Shown one piece after another: positions 31,433 through 41,264 of a stretch of 64,000 bases of DNA; the first letter of the stretch is position 1, and each line of letters opens with the position of its first letter. This DNA is from Adlercreutzia sp. ZJ176 (GTDB taxonomy: Bacteria > Actinomycetota > Coriobacteriia > Coriobacteriales > Eggerthellaceae): positions 1 through 64,000 of the forward strand of contig NZ_JAAKEC010000010.1 of NCBI RefSeq assembly GCF_011038975.1, given 5' to 3'. Under the pieces are notes generated by a model. It searched no databases. It was not told the origin of the DNA and saw nothing but the letters and a program-made list of their open reading frames with translations. A program made the translations under genes and the position numbers.

Positions 31433-32380
31433 ATGGACGTGCAGGGTGCGCAGCGGTTCGCCGCCATCGACATCGGGACGGTGACGTGCCGCATGCTGGT
31501 GGCCGACGTAGCCGGCGGGCGCGTGGTCCCGCTGGCGAAGGAGTACGCGATCACGAACCTGGGCGAGGGCGTCGACGCCTCGGGCGAGCTCAAAGCTGAG
31601 GCCATGGAGCGCGTGGCGCGCACCATCGACCGCTACTGCGACGTGCGCGACGCGCTCAGCACGCCGGAGCATCCCGTGCTCAAGACGGTGTGCGTGGCCA
31701 CGTCGGCCGCGCGCGACGCGCGCAACGCGTCCGAGTTCGCGCGCATGCTGGCCGACCGCGGCCTCGAGCTGGCGGTGATCCCCGGCGAGCAGGAGGCGGC
31801 GCTGTCGTTCGCGGGCGCGTCGGCGGAGTTTCCCGGCGAGCGCATCCTCGTGGTCGACGTGGGCGGCGGCTCGACCGAGCTCATCGTGGGGCTTGCGGGC
31901 GGCGTGCCGCAGAAGGCGCATTCGTTCGACATCGGATGCCGTCGCGTGACCGAGCGCTTCCTGGCGAGCGACCCGCCCGCGGCCTTAGAGCTCTCGGCGG
32001 CGCGTGCGTGGTGCGCCGAGCAGTTCGCCGCCTACTTCGAGGAGCTGCCGGAAGGCGCGCGCCCGGACCGCATGGTCGCCGTGGCGGGGACGGCGACCAC
32101 GGCGGTGAGCATCCGCGAGGGCATGGAGACGTACGACTCCGACCGCGTGCACGGGGCCCGGGTGTCGCTCGAGGAGCTCGAGGGCATCACGCGGCGCCTG
32201 GCGGCGCTGCCGCTCGAGGAGCGCGCGCAGGTGGTGGGCCTCGACCCCGGGCGCGCGCCGGTCATCACGGCGGGCCTGCTCATCCTGGAGGAGGTCATGC
32301 GCGCCGCCGGGGTCGGCGCCTTCACCGCGAGCGAGTCCGACATCCTGCAGGGCATGCTCCTACGGGCCGCTCAGGGCTGA
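31433..32380 (+). CDS. Ppx/GppA exopolyphosphatase/pppGpp phosphatase family protein
   Basis: This 315-residue protein has the ASKHA phosphatase signatures: FAAIDIGTVTCRMLVADV (phosphate 1), VCVATSAARDARNASEF, EQEAALSFAGA (catalytic Glu) and ILVVDVGGGSTELIVG (phosphate 2), then GCRRVTERFL and GTATTAVSI. Only the two N-terminal domains are present, as in the short Ppx-like proteins of Actinobacteria. Substrate (polyphosphate or pppGpp) cannot be told. ATG 31433 follows GGGAGG. Confidence 0.9.
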   Translation: MDVQGAQRFAAIDIGTVTCRMLVADVAGGRVVPLAKEYAITNLGEGVDASGELKAEAMERVARTIDRYCDVRDALSTPEHPVLKTVCVATSAARDARNASEFARMLADRGLELAVIPGEQEAALSFAGASAEFPGERILVVDVGGGSTELIVGLAGGVPQKAHSFDIGCRRVTERFLASDPPAALELSAARAWCAEQFAAYFEELPEGARPDRMVAVAGTATTAVSIREGMETYDSDRVHGARVSLEELEGITRRLAALPLEERAQVVGLDPGRAPVITAGLLILEEVMRAAGVGAFTASESDILQGMLLRAAQG

Positions 32381-32568
32381 CGCCGCGCGGGGCTGGCGGG
32401 CGCAAGGCTGACGGGCGCAGGGCTGACGGGGCGTCCCCCTCCCGAGGCATCCCGGGCCGCCGGGCGGGCCGTTTCGCGAAGCGGCTCTGCGGGCTGCCCC
32501 GATCTGGTATGATGGCAAGCGCGTCGAAGGCGTGAGAAGGCGTGATCCTCGTGGTCCGGCAGGTTCTC

Positions 32569-32651
32569 GGGGGCGTGGCGGAATTGGCATACGCAGCGGA
32601 CTTAAAATCCGCCTCTTCGGATTGTGGGTTCGAGTCCCACCGCCCCTACCA
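32569..32651 (+). tRNA. tRNA-Leu (anticodon UAA)
   Basis: An 83-base gene with encoded CCA. The acceptor arms are GGGGGCG and CGCCCCT. The anticodon stem GCGGA/TCCGC encloses the loop CTTAAAA with anticodon TAA at 32603-32605. A variable arm (CTCTTCGGATT region) suits leucine class II tRNA, and the T arm reads GTGGGTTCGAGTCCCAC. Confidence 0.95.
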
Positions 32652-32738
32652 TGAACACCCCTTGTGCTATCATGCTTATCTCGCGCACCCATCTGTTAGC
32701 TTGCGTACCCACCTGTCAACCTGCGGCAAGAAAGCGCT

Positions 32739-33788
32739 ATGGAAAACATCAACGAGATCCTCGCGGGCGTCGATCATGCGCCTGCCACTTTCGAAGAATA
32801 TCTCACCTGCTATGCCGACAAGGTGGGCGAGCTCATCAACGGCTACATCCCGCGCGGCAGCCATCCTGACATGGACCGCTACCTCTATGCGCCGCTGTTC
32901 GCGTACAGCCAGAACGGCGGCAAGCGCCATCGCCCGCTGATCTGCTTCGCGGCGTGCATGGCCGTGAGCGGCGACGTGGTGCGCGCCACGTCGGCGGCCG
33001 CGGCCATCGAGCACTTCCACACCGCGGCGCTCATCCACGACGACATCGCCGACGAGGCCGAGCTGCGCCGCGGCGAGCCGTGCCTGCACCTCACGGAGGG
33101 GCTGGGCCTCGCCATCAACATGGGCGACTTGGCGCTGTCGCTCGTGAACGGCACGGTCATGGACGATCCCGCGCTCGACGACGCCACCAAGGTGCGCGTG
33201 GTCACCGAGCTCATCAACATGACGCGCCGCACCATCGAGGGCCAGGCGCTCGACATCGGCTGGGCGCGCGACGGCCGCTATGACATCACGCCGGAGGACT
33301 ACCTGGTCATGGCCACGCACAAGACCGCGCACTACTCGGGCGCGGTGCCGCTGGCCATCGGCGCCATCATCGGCGGCGGCACGGAGGCGCAGGTCGAGGC
33401 GCTGCGCAACTACGGCCTCGACACTGGCCTCGCCTTCCAGATCCAGGACGACCTGCTGAACCTCATCGGCACCGAGGAGAGCACCAAGAAGGACTTCCGC
33501 AACGACATCACCGAGGGCAAGCGCACGCTCGTGGTGGTGCACGCGCTGCAGAACTCGCCGGCGCGCGACCGCCTCATCGAGATCCTCTCGTCGAAGGAGA
33601 AGGACCCGGCCGTGTTGGCCGAGGCCGTGCAGATCATGGAGGAATCGGGCTCGATCGACTACGCGCGCAGCTACGCCGAGAACCTCACGTCCATCGCGAA
33701 GAACCGCCTGATCGACATGGTGGGCCCGTCGTCGTCGCGCGAGCTGCTCGTCTCCATGGCGGACTGGTTTGTGAACAGGCTCAAGTAG
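32739..33788 (+). CDS. Polyprenyl diphosphate synthase (class I trans-prenyltransferase)
   Basis: This 349-residue enzyme condenses isopentenyl diphosphate with allylic diphosphates. Seen are GGKRHRPLICFAA, the first aspartate-rich motif DDIAD in ALIHDDIADEAELRRGEP, QALDIGW, and the second motif FQIQDDLLNLIG with K-K-D-x-x-N-D-I-T-E-G-K-R-T. The second motif is DDxxN rather than DDxxD, a common variant. Product length cannot be set by eye; a menaquinone side-chain or general polyprenyl role is likely. It lies 88 bases after the tRNA. Confidence 0.92.
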   Translation: MENINEILAGVDHAPATFEEYLTCYADKVGELINGYIPRGSHPDMDRYLYAPLFAYSQNGGKRHRPLICFAACMAVSGDVVRATSAAAAIEHFHTAALIHDDIADEAELRRGEPCLHLTEGLGLAINMGDLALSLVNGTVMDDPALDDATKVRVVTELINMTRRTIEGQALDIGWARDGRYDITPEDYLVMATHKTAHYSGAVPLAIGAIIGGGTEAQVEALRNYGLDTGLAFQIQDDLLNLIGTEESTKKDFRNDITEGKRTLVVVHALQNSPARDRLIEILSSKEKDPAVLAEAVQIMEESGSIDYARSYAENLTSIAKNRLIDMVGPSSSRELLVSMADWFVNRLK

Positions 33789-33817
33789 GGCTGCGGCGGA
33801 CAAGCGAGGCGGATGTG

Positions 33818-34714
33818 ATGAAGACGATCAAGCGAGGGGACTCAGGGGCTGCGGTCGAGGACGTGCAGCAGCGCCTCATGCTGGTGGGCCACTTGACGCA
33901 GGACCAGGTCACGGGTTTGTATGACGAAGTCACGGCGACGGCGGTGCGCGAGTTCTGCCTCAACATGCACTTTGGCGCGCTCGACGAGGTGACCGACAAG
34001 GTGTGGGCGGCGCTCGTCGACGCCTCCTACAACCTGGGCGACCGCACGCTGTACCTGCGCATGCCCTACTTCCACGGCCACGACGTGCTTGAGCTGCAGC
34101 AGGCGCTCGGCGCGCTCGGGTTCTTCTGCGGGACTGAGGACGCCATCTTCGGCGCGCACACCGAGCTCGCGCTGCGCAAGTTCCAGACGAACATGGGGCT
34201 TCCCTCCGACGGCATCGCCGGCGCCTACACCTACGCCTCGCTGCGCAACCTGCAGCACTCGTGGGTGGGCAAGGAGGCCTCGCACCTGTCGCGCCCCATC
34301 GGGTTCGCCCGCGCGGCCGACGTGCTCGAGTCGCATGCGCTGTGCCTGTTCGGGACGTGCGAGTTCACGCGCTCGGTGGCCTCGCGCATGTCGAACCTGG
34401 CGGTGGCCACCAACCCCTCGTCGAAGATCGTGAGCGCCGACGCGCTCTCGGTGGCTCCGGACGAGTCCATGCTGCTCGTGCACGTGTCGATGGAGGTCGC
34501 GGAAGGCGAGCAGGCCGTCCCCGTGGTGGCCTACGCCGACGAGGAGACGCTCGCCGTGCGGTTGAAGGGCGCGCTCGCCGCCGCCCGCGGCGCCTGCCCG
34601 CCGCGCGTCGTGGTGGTGCTCCCCGGGCGCATGTGGGAGGACGCCGGGGCCGACCGCAGCGCCCAGCACTTCGCCATCACCCTGCTCGACGCCCTCTGCG
34701 CCGCGCTCTCCTGA
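33818..34714 (+). CDS. Peptidoglycan-binding-domain protein
   Basis: This 298-residue protein holds two PG_binding_1 repeats (about 1-65: RGDSGAAVEDVQQRLMLVG; about 80-145: GHDVLELQQALGALGFFCG, FGAHTELALRKFQTNMGL). The C-terminal half (about 160-298) is a separate alpha/beta region (MLLVHVSMEVAEGEQ, RVVVVLPGRMW) with weak resemblance to the fold that follows such domains in N-acetylmuramoyl-amidase-like proteins, but the zinc ligands are not evident. No signal peptide is seen, so it may be cytosolic. It follows the prenyl synthase after 29 bases. Confidence 0.72.
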   Translation: MKTIKRGDSGAAVEDVQQRLMLVGHLTQDQVTGLYDEVTATAVREFCLNMHFGALDEVTDKVWAALVDASYNLGDRTLYLRMPYFHGHDVLELQQALGALGFFCGTEDAIFGAHTELALRKFQTNMGLPSDGIAGAYTYASLRNLQHSWVGKEASHLSRPIGFARAADVLESHALCLFGTCEFTRSVASRMSNLAVATNPSSKIVSADALSVAPDESMLLVHVSMEVAEGEQAVPVVAYADEETLAVRLKGALAAARGACPPRVVVVLPGRMWEDAGADRSAQHFAITLLDALCAALS

Positions 34715-34779
34715 TCTTCCGCCCGTCCTGACGCCATAAACAACCAGGGGCTCTGCGTTCGCGCGCTTTTTCGCAGTGG

Positions 34780-34785
34780 TACAAT
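34780..34785 (+). promoter_or_regulatory. leuC -10 element
   Basis: TACAAT, preceded by GTGG, lies 45 bases before the leuC start. No good -35 is visible. The same GT(G/C)GTACAAT or GTTACAAT context recurs before hisS (44353-44358) and aspS (45765-45770). Confidence 0.45.
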
Positions 34786-34830
34786 AATGCGGTTTTCCAC
34801 CCTCAGGCAATCCAGGAAGAGGAGTCCTAC

Positions 34831-36096
34831 ATGGCACGTCCCATGACCATGGCGGAGAAGATTCTCGCCGCCCATGCGGGGTTGGACGAAGTGGAGCCGG
34901 GCCAGCTGATCGAATGCGATCTCGACCTCGTGCTCGCCAACGACGTCACCGCACCCATCGCCATCAAAACCGTCCGCCAGATCTCCGAGCGGGTGTTCGA
35001 CCCGGAGAAGGTGGTCTTGGTCCCGGACCACTACGTTCCGAACAAGGACATCAAGAGCGCCGAGCAGGCCAAGATCGTGCGCGACTTCGCGCGCGAGCAG
35101 GGCATCACCCACTACTACGAGGTGGGCTGCATGGGCGTCGAGCACGCGCTTCTGCCCGAGCAGGGCGTCGTGGGCGCGGGCGACCTGGTCATCGGCGCCG
35201 ATAGCCACACCTGCACGTACGGCGCGCTCGGCGCGTTCACCACGGGCGTGGGCTCCACCGACGCGGGCGTGGGCATGGCAACCGGGCGCGCGTGGTTCAA
35301 GGTGCCCGAGACCATCAAGTTCGTCATCGACGGCAAGCTGGCCGCGGGCGTGACCGGCAAGGACGTCATCCTGCACATCATCGGCATGATCGGCGTGGAC
35401 GGCGCGCTGTACAAGGCCATGGAGTTCACGGGGTCCGCCATCGAGGCCCTGCCCATGGACGAGCGCCTCTCCATCTCCAACATGGCCATCGAGGCGGGCG
35501 GCAAGGCCGGCCTCATCCCGGTCGACGACGTGACGCGCGCCTACATGGACGGCCGTACCGAGCGCCCCTACACCGCGTACTACTCTGATGGGGACGCGCA
35601 GTTCTCCCAGGTCATCACCATCGACGCGGCTGACATCGTGCCGACGGTGGCCTTCCCGCACCTGCCGAGCAACACGCGCCCGGTCGCCGAGGCGCGTGAC
35701 GTGAAGATCGACCAGGCCGTCATCGGCAGCTGCACCAACGGCCGCCTCGACGACATGCGCCAGGCCGCGGCGGTGCTCAAGGGCCGCAAGGTGCACCCCG
35801 ACGTGCGCTGCATCGTGATCCCCGCCACGCAGAAGGTGTACCGCCAGTGCATGGAGGAGGGCCTCATGGACATCTTCCTCGACGCGAACTGCGCGGTGTC
35901 CACCCCCACGTGCGGGCCGTGCCTCGGCGGCTACATGGGCATCCTCGCCGCGGGCGAGCGCGCCATCGCCACCACGAACCGCAACTTCGTCGGCCGCATG
36001 GGCGACCCCACGAGCGAGGTGTACCTCTCCTCGCCGGCCGTCGCTGCGGCGAGCGCCGTGCTCGGCCACATCGGCCTGCCGGAAGATCTGGACTAA
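34831..36096 (+). CDS. leuC: 3-isopropylmalate dehydratase large subunit
   Basis: This 421-residue aconitase-family protein of leucine synthesis isomerises 2- to 3-isopropylmalate. The cluster cysteines are in [13 protein letters not shown] and [29 protein letters not shown] is the substrate-side signature. Length is that of the short HacA/LeuC type paired with a separate small subunit. AAGAGGAG precedes the ATG. leuD follows after 51 bases. Confidence 0.95.
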   Translation: MARPMTMAEKILAAHAGLDEVEPGQLIECDLDLVLANDVTAPIAIKTVRQISERVFDPEKVVLVPDHYVPNKDIKSAEQAKIVRDFAREQGITHYYEVGCMGVEHALLPEQGVVGAGDLVIGADSHTCTYGALGAFTTGVGSTDAGVGMATGRAWFKVPETIKFVIDGKLAAGVTGKDVILHIIGMIGVDGALYKAMEFTGSAIEALPMDERLSISNMAIEAGGKAGLIPVDDVTRAYMDGRTERPYTAYYSDGDAQFSQVITIDAADIVPTVAFPHLPSNTRPVAEARDVKIDQAVIGSCTNGRLDDMRQAAAVLKGRKVHPDVRCIVIPATQKVYRQCMEEGLMDIFLDANCAVSTPTCGPCLGGYMGILAAGERAIATTNRNFVGRMGDPTSEVYLSSPAVAAASAVLGHIGLPEDLD

Positions 36097-36147
36097 CGTC
36101 TTCCCGAGCTGAAGGGATAGAATAGAGCATCCGAAAGGAAAACGCAG

Positions 36148-36639
36148 ATGCAATTCAAGGGAACCGCTCATCGCTACGGGCGCGACGTCGACACCGACGT
36201 CATCATCCCGGCGCGCTACCTGAACACGTCCGACCCAGCTGAGCTGGCGAAGCACTGCCTGGAGGACCTCGACGTCACGTTCGTCGAGCGCGTCCGTCCC
36301 GGCGACATCATCGTGGCCGACGAGAACTTCGGCTGCGGCAGCTCGCGCGAGCACGCGCCCATCGCCATCAAGGCCGCGGGCGTCGACGTGGTCATCGCCA
36401 AGAGCTTCGCGCGCATCTTCTACCGCAACTCCATCAACACGGGCCTGGCCATCATGGAGTGCCCCGAGGCCGTTGACGCCATCAAGCAGGGCGACGTGGT
36501 GAGCGTCGACGCCGACGCGGGCCTCATCACTGACGAGACCACGGGCGCGACGTTCACCGCCCAGCCCTTCCCGCCGTTCATCGCCGAGATCATCGAGGCG
36601 GGAGGTTTGGTGAATCGCTGGAAGGCGAAGCTGGCGTAA
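36148..36639 (+). CDS. leuD: 3-isopropylmalate dehydratase small subunit
   Basis: This 163-residue swivelling domain has YGRDVDTDVIIPARYLNTSD and the motif NFGCGSSREHAP. It pairs with LeuC. GAAAGGAAAACG precedes the ATG. The expected next gene leuB is displaced by a 2.6-kb surface-protein gene. Confidence 0.95.
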   Translation: MQFKGTAHRYGRDVDTDVIIPARYLNTSDPAELAKHCLEDLDVTFVERVRPGDIIVADENFGCGSSREHAPIAIKAAGVDVVIAKSFARIFYRNSINTGLAIMECPEAVDAIKQGDVVSVDADAGLITDETTGATFTAQPFPPFIAEIIEAGGLVNRWKAKLA

Positions 36640-36723
36640 GCCGGGCGGTGCTATCATGGGCGCATGCGCCCGCATGCGGGTTTCGAGCATGCGGACTTTC
36701 CGATCTCGAAGGAGCGTGTGGTC

Positions 36724-39357
36724 ATGACGCAAGGCGCATCAGACTCGCAGGACTCGTCGGACCTTCTCCGGCAAATCACCCCATCTTGGATAGCGCGACC
36801 CGAGGGAGACGCTCCCTCGGGCGCGCTTGTCTCAGCCGCCGCATGGCGCGCGCCGCTTACGCGCCGCGGCTTTTTCGCGGCGTCGGCGTTGGCGGCCTCG
36901 ACGCTCCTCGTCGGCGCGCCCCACGTGCCCGGCTCATCGGGCGCACCCGGCGCGTGGGGCCTCGGCGCGCAGCCGGCCTGGGCGGACGACCCCGACAACA
37001 ACGTGGGCGACAAGCTGTCCGACTACATCATCCGCCTGCGCCCCAAGGGCTTCCTGCGCACGGTGAGCGTGCACGGCGACGGCACGGTCGTCGGGCAGGT
37101 GTGCTGGCTCTACCAGCAGGGCACCTCGAGCAAGCACCACCTGTCGTACCATCCCGACCTCGGCGGGTACTCCATCCACACGATGTCCAACTTCGAGGAG
37201 AAGAAGCTCTCGTCGAACAACGTCTGGTCGGTTGACGGAGACAGCAGAGACGAGGGGAAGGCCATCCACGTGTGGAGCGGCGGCTACGACGAGAAGGCAA
37301 GCCGCGTGTTCAAGTTCAGCCGCCAGGACGACGGCACCTACCTCATCAAGAACGTGAACAGCGGCAGGTACCTCTCGCTTGAGAACGTCAACGACGACAC
37401 CAACGAGAACAAGGTGGTGCAGCGCGGAAGCGCGATGGCGTGGGAGGTCGAGATCGTCGGCGTGGGCGTGGCCGGCAGCTCGGACGACGACGTAGACGAG
37501 CGCTACCCCACCTCCCAGTTCTGCAAAAGCTACAGCAGCTTCCCGCTCGGCCCCTGCTGGATGGGCTCGATGACGGCCGTGGGCGGCGACACGCTCCTCT
37601 CGGCGATCTCCCTGCCCGGCACGCATGACTCAGGCGCGCTCAGCATCGACAACGACACCGAGCCGCAGACCTCCATGGCCAAGTGCCAGCAGGACTACAT
37701 CCCCACGCAGCTCAACCTGGGCATCCGGTATCTGGACATGCGCCTGGGAAACGGTGACGACCCCGGCGTGAACCACGGCGGCATGTACGCGTACCGCAAG
37801 GACCATACGGGCTTGAAGCTCTCCGACGTCTTCGAGTACTGCAAGACCTTCCTGGGCGCGAACTCGACCGAGACCATCGTCATGCTGGCCACGAACTCCG
37901 ACGGCGACAACGCCAAGATCACGAGCGCCTTCGCGAAGTACCTGGGCGAGAAGAAGCCCGACTCCGACGAGACGTGGTTCTACGACGGCAGGCACGTCCC
38001 CACGCTTGCCGAGGCGCGCGGCAAGATCGTGCTCTTGCGCCGTTTTACGCCGGAGGGGGCCGACAAGGACGCGTACCAGTACGGCATTGACCTGCACGAC
38101 TGGGATGCCAAGGTGGAGGCGAGCGGCGAAGACGGGCTCGCCCTCATCCACGAGGAGCTGGTCGAGGAGAAGAGCGGTGATGCCGTCACGGATCGCCGTT
38201 ACACCACCGTGTACGCGCAGGACAACTACAACGTCCCCGCTGACGACAAGCCTCCCTACGTTGACACGGCGCTCGCGGACGCGGAGGGGCTCCCCGATGA
38301 CGCCACGCAGAAGGTCAAGGTCACGGAAGACGGCCAAGAGCAGGAGGTAAGCGTCCCCAAGGCGAACTACGCCATCAACTACACGTCGAGCTCGCGGTTC
38401 GTCCACTCGTACAGCAACCCGTTCTACGCCGCCCAGGCGATGAACGAGCATTTGTACAAGAGCCCCTACTTCTACAACGACCGCGTGAACACGTCGTCGA
38501 GCAAATGCAAGTTCATCGGCATCATCCCGTCTGACTTCACGGACGCGGTGCTCGCGCGCAGCATCTACGAGCGCCAAGTGCTCCAGCCGTCGTTCACGCC
38601 TGGCGCTTGCGCCGTGCCGCCCGACCAGGTGACGCTCACCTATGGCGACGACTTCGCGAGCGCGCAGTTCGCGGGCGGCGGAAGGTGCGGCAAGGACTAC
38701 TACAGGCTGACGGGCGCCTCGGCGCCGCTCGACGTGGCGCACGCGGGCGCGGGGCTCGGCGCCACGTGCGCGCTGACGTACGTGTCGGTCGACCCCTTCG
38801 GCCCCGAGCGCGAGGCCTGGTCAAAGGAGGGCGTCCCCCTCACGGTGCTGCCGCGCCCGGTGAGCCTGGTGTGGGAGGGGATCGACGGGCTCGTCTCGGC
38901 CGCCGACGTGCGCTCGAAGGTGGTGGCGAAGCTGCAGAACGTCATCGACGGAGACGACCTCTCCGCGCGCCTGGAGTTCTGCTACGATAGCGGAGGCGCG
39001 CCGGGCGCTGCCGTGGACGCCTCGAAGCTCGGGGCGCTCGGCGAGGGCACCTACTGGGTGCGCGCCGCGGGGCTTGCCGGCGAGAAGGCGGTGGACTACG
39101 AGCTGGTCGACGACGGGCGCGTCAGCTTCACCGTGTCGCGCGCGAGTGCTGACGGCGCGGGCGCGGGTTCGGGCTCGGCTGGCGCTGCTGGCGCTGCGGG
39201 CGCGGGCGAGGCGGCGGGCACGCCGCTGGCACCGACCGGCGATGACGCGGACGTCGCGAGCATGGCGGCCGGCGCCGTCGCCGCTGCGGCAGCCGTTGCC
39301 GCGGCGGGCGCGTACGCGTGCGCCTCCGCCGACGACGGCGCGGGCGCGGTGCGCTGA
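36724..39357 (+). CDS. Tat-exported PI-PLC-like surface protein with ricin-type domain and LAPTG tail
   Basis: This protein of 877 residues has a twin-arginine signal (LTRRGFFAAS, 45-54), a ricin-like stretch (GTYLIKNVNSGRYLSLEN, about 203-220), then a PI-PLC X domain: SLPGTHDSGAL with H301 and D302, YLDMRL with D338 and R340, and VNHGG with H351. The 50-residue H-to-H spacing equals that of bacterial PI-PLC. The C-terminal part holds an MBG-like repeat region and ends LAPTG (835-839), a hydrophobic stretch and a weakly basic tail, a class-E-like sorting signal. It probably acts on inositol lipids outside the cell. It sits between leuD and leuB. ATG 36724 is preferred (AAGGAG upstream) to 36664. 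Confidence 0.75.
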   Translation: MTQGASDSQDSSDLLRQITPSWIARPEGDAPSGALVSAAAWRAPLTRRGFFAASALAASTLLVGAPHVPGSSGAPGAWGLGAQPAWADDPDNNVGDKLSDYIIRLRPKGFLRTVSVHGDGTVVGQVCWLYQQGTSSKHHLSYHPDLGGYSIHTMSNFEEKKLSSNNVWSVDGDSRDEGKAIHVWSGGYDEKASRVFKFSRQDDGTYLIKNVNSGRYLSLENVNDDTNENKVVQRGSAMAWEVEIVGVGVAGSSDDDVDERYPTSQFCKSYSSFPLGPCWMGSMTAVGGDTLLSAISLPGTHDSGALSIDNDTEPQTSMAKCQQDYIPTQLNLGIRYLDMRLGNGDDPGVNHGGMYAYRKDHTGLKLSDVFEYCKTFLGANSTETIVMLATNSDGDNAKITSAFAKYLGEKKPDSDETWFYDGRHVPTLAEARGKIVLLRRFTPEGADKDAYQYGIDLHDWDAKVEASGEDGLALIHEELVEEKSGDAVTDRRYTTVYAQDNYNVPADDKPPYVDTALADAEGLPDDATQKVKVTEDGQEQEVSVPKANYAINYTSSSRFVHSYSNPFYAAQAMNEHLYKSPYFYNDRVNTSSSKCKFIGIIPSDFTDAVLARSIYERQVLQPSFTPGACAVPPDQVTLTYGDDFASAQFAGGGRCGKDYYRLTGASAPLDVAHAGAGLGATCALTYVSVDPFGPEREAWSKEGVPLTVLPRPVSLVWEGIDGLVSAADVRSKVVAKLQNVIDGDDLSARLEFCYDSGGAPGAAVDASKLGALGEGTYWVRAAGLAGEKAVDYELVDDGRVSFTVSRASADGAGAGSGSAGAAGAAGAGEAAGTPLAPTGDDADVASMAAGAVAAAAAVAAAGAYACASADDGAGAVR

Positions 39358-39405
39358 GGGGTCTGCGCGAAACGTGCGCGGACTCGGGTTTTTGAAAGGA
39401 AGAGC

Positions 39406-40509
39406 ATGACGAACTACAAGATTTGCCTGCTGCCGGGTGACGGCATCGGGCCGGAGATCATCGCCGAGGGCGTGAAGGTGATGAACGCGGCGGGCGCGAA
39501 GTACGGTGTCACGTTCGCGTGCACCGAGGCGCTCATCGGCGGCTGCGCCATCGACGCGGCGGGCACGGCGCTGCCGGACGAGACGCTCGAGGTGGCGAAC
39601 GCCTCCGACGCCGTTCTGCTGGCGGCGGTGGGCGGCCCGAAGTGGGACACCACCGACCCGGCCAAGCCGCGTCCCGAGCAGGGGCTTCTGGGCATCCGCA
39701 AGGCGCTGGGCCTCTACACCAACCTGCGCCCCGTGCAGATCTTCAGCGCGCTGGCCGACGCCTCCACGCTCAAGCCCGAGGTCATCGACGGGGTTGACAT
39801 GATGATCGTGCGCGAGCTCACGGGCGGTTTGTACTTCGGGAAGCGCGAGCGCTTCTACGACGAGGAGGGCGCCGGCGCGCTCGGCGCGCGCGGGCAGCGC
39901 GCCTACGACACGCTCGAGTACCGCGAGTACGAGATCGAGCGCATCGCGCGCCAGGCGTTCGAGGCCGCGCGCAAGCGCCGCGGCAAGGTGACGAGCGTCG
40001 ACAAGGCAAACGTGCTCGAGACGAGCCGCATGTGGCGCGAGATCGTGCACCGCGTGGGCGCGGAGTACCCTGACGTGGAGCTCGAGGACCTGCTGGTGGA
40101 CAACACCGCCATGCAGCTCATCAACCGCCCGGCCGACTTCGACGTGGTGGTGACCGAGAACATGTTCGGCGACATCCTGTCTGACGAGGCCGCGCAGATC
40201 ACGGGCTCGCTCGGCATGCTGGCGAGCGCGAGTCTGGGCGACGGCGTGGCGCTCTACGAGCCGAGCCACGGAAGCGCGCCCGACATCGCGGGACGCGGCA
40301 TCGCCAACCCGCTCGCGCAGATCCTCTCGGTGGAGATGATGCTGCGCTACAGCTTCGGCATGACGGAGGCCGCCGACGACATCAAGCGCGCGGTGACCGA
40401 GGTACTCGACGAGGGCTGGCGCACCGGCGACATCAAGGACGCCGAGACGCCCGCCGACCACGTGGTGGGCACTGTGCAGATGGGCGACCTGGTAGTCGCG
40501 CACCTGTAA
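39406..40509 (+). CDS. leuB: 3-isopropylmalate dehydrogenase
   Basis: This 367-residue NAD-dependent enzyme oxidises 3-isopropylmalate. Seen are [42 protein letters not shown], the [12 protein letters not shown] substrate loop, and the metal/NAD region [20 protein letters not shown] with [21 protein letters not shown] precedes the ATG. It completes leuCDB; leuA is not in the window. Confidence 0.96.
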   Translation: MTNYKICLLPGDGIGPEIIAEGVKVMNAAGAKYGVTFACTEALIGGCAIDAAGTALPDETLEVANASDAVLLAAVGGPKWDTTDPAKPRPEQGLLGIRKALGLYTNLRPVQIFSALADASTLKPEVIDGVDMMIVRELTGGLYFGKRERFYDEEGAGALGARGQRAYDTLEYREYEIERIARQAFEAARKRRGKVTSVDKANVLETSRMWREIVHRVGAEYPDVELEDLLVDNTAMQLINRPADFDVVVTENMFGDILSDEAAQITGSLGMLASASLGDGVALYEPSHGSAPDIAGRGIANPLAQILSVEMMLRYSFGMTEAADDIKRAVTEVLDEGWRTGDIKDAETPADHVVGTVQMGDLVVAHL

Positions 40510-40533
40510 GGCCGATCGCAAAGGAGAGATCAT

Positions 40534-40908
40534 ATGAGCAACACGTTTAAGCTGGCCGTGCCGACGCTGGGCGAGGCGGGCCTGGAGGGTGAGCGCAGCG
40601 GGCACTTCGGCCACTGCGACTGCTTCACCATCGTCGACATCGCCGACGGCGAGATCACCGCGGTGGGCGAGCTGGCCAACCCGCCGCACGAGGAGGGCGG
40701 CTGCCTGCGCCCCGTCAAGCTGCTGCACGACGCGGGCGTCGACGCCATCGTGGCGGCCGGCATGGGCATGCGCCCGATGATGGGCTTCGCCGACGCGGGC
40801 ATTACGGTGTACTTCGAGAACCGCACGCCGAACGTAGGCGACATCGCCAAGCTCGTGGCCGCGGGCGAGGTGCCCACCATGGGCCCCGAGAACGCCTGCC
40901 ACCACTAG
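40534..40908 (+). CDS. NifX/NifB-like iron-molybdenum cluster-binding family protein
   Basis: This 124-residue protein has the dinitrogenase cofactor-biosynthesis fold: KLAVPTLGEAGLEGERSGHF, GHCDCFTIVDI, then VDAIVAAGMGMRPMMGFADA and a His-ending ENACHH. Stand-alone members in non-nitrogen-fixing anaerobes are thought to bind FeS or Mo-containing clusters. GGAGAG precedes the ATG. It is read with leuB and is followed by a very strong terminator. Confidence 0.82.
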   Translation: MSNTFKLAVPTLGEAGLEGERSGHFGHCDCFTIVDIADGEITAVGELANPPHEEGGCLRPVKLLHDAGVDAIVAAGMGMRPMMGFADAGITVYFENRTPNVGDIAKLVAAGEVPTMGPENACHH

Positions 40909-40937
40909 GCAGCGCCGCCACTGGGCACCAAAGCACC

Positions 40938-40977
40938 AAGGGCAAGGCGCCCGCCAGCTGGCGGGCGCCTTGCCCTT
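40938..40977. terminator. 40-bp near-perfect palindrome, bidirectional terminator
   Basis: AAGGGCAAGGCGCCCGCC (40938-40955), loop AGCT, and its exact complement to 40977 form an uninterrupted palindrome. It lies between the NifX-like gene and the 126-bp repeat copy 2, ahead of the convergent kinase gene. Confidence 0.75.
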
Positions 40978-40981
40978 CTCG

Positions 40982-41107
40982 TGTCATCCTGAGCGAGCGA
41001 AGCGAGTCGAAGGATCTGGCTCCGGGCGCGGCGCGCCCGCATGCGCAACGCGCTCGCAACCAGATCCTTCGACTCCGCGCCCTGCGGGCGCTCCGCTCAG
41101 GATGACA
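40982..41107. repeat. 126-bp long imperfect palindrome, copy 2
   Basis: Same length, orientation and arms as copy 1 (21721-21846). It starts TGTCATCCTGAGCGAGCGAA and ends CTCAGGATGACA; the middle contains GCGCCCGCATGCGC. Degenerate GATGACA-type fragments continue to about 41240. Confidence 0.9.
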
Positions 41108-41264
41108 TGAGGGGGGGGGAGCGCTTCGTGCGAAGTCGCTCGGGATGACATAGGGGACGTGGGGCGCGGCTGTGCTCAGGACATGGGGATGCGGAGCGCG
41201 GTCGTGCTCAGGATGACGCACGGGGGCGCAGGATGACACGGGGACGCGCCTCTATTGCGTCCCT

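Noticed and set aside
34531-36732. Open frame of about 730 codons antisense to leuC and leuD
   Set aside because: Shadow of leuC/leuD; no motif and composition of a reverse-complement frame.
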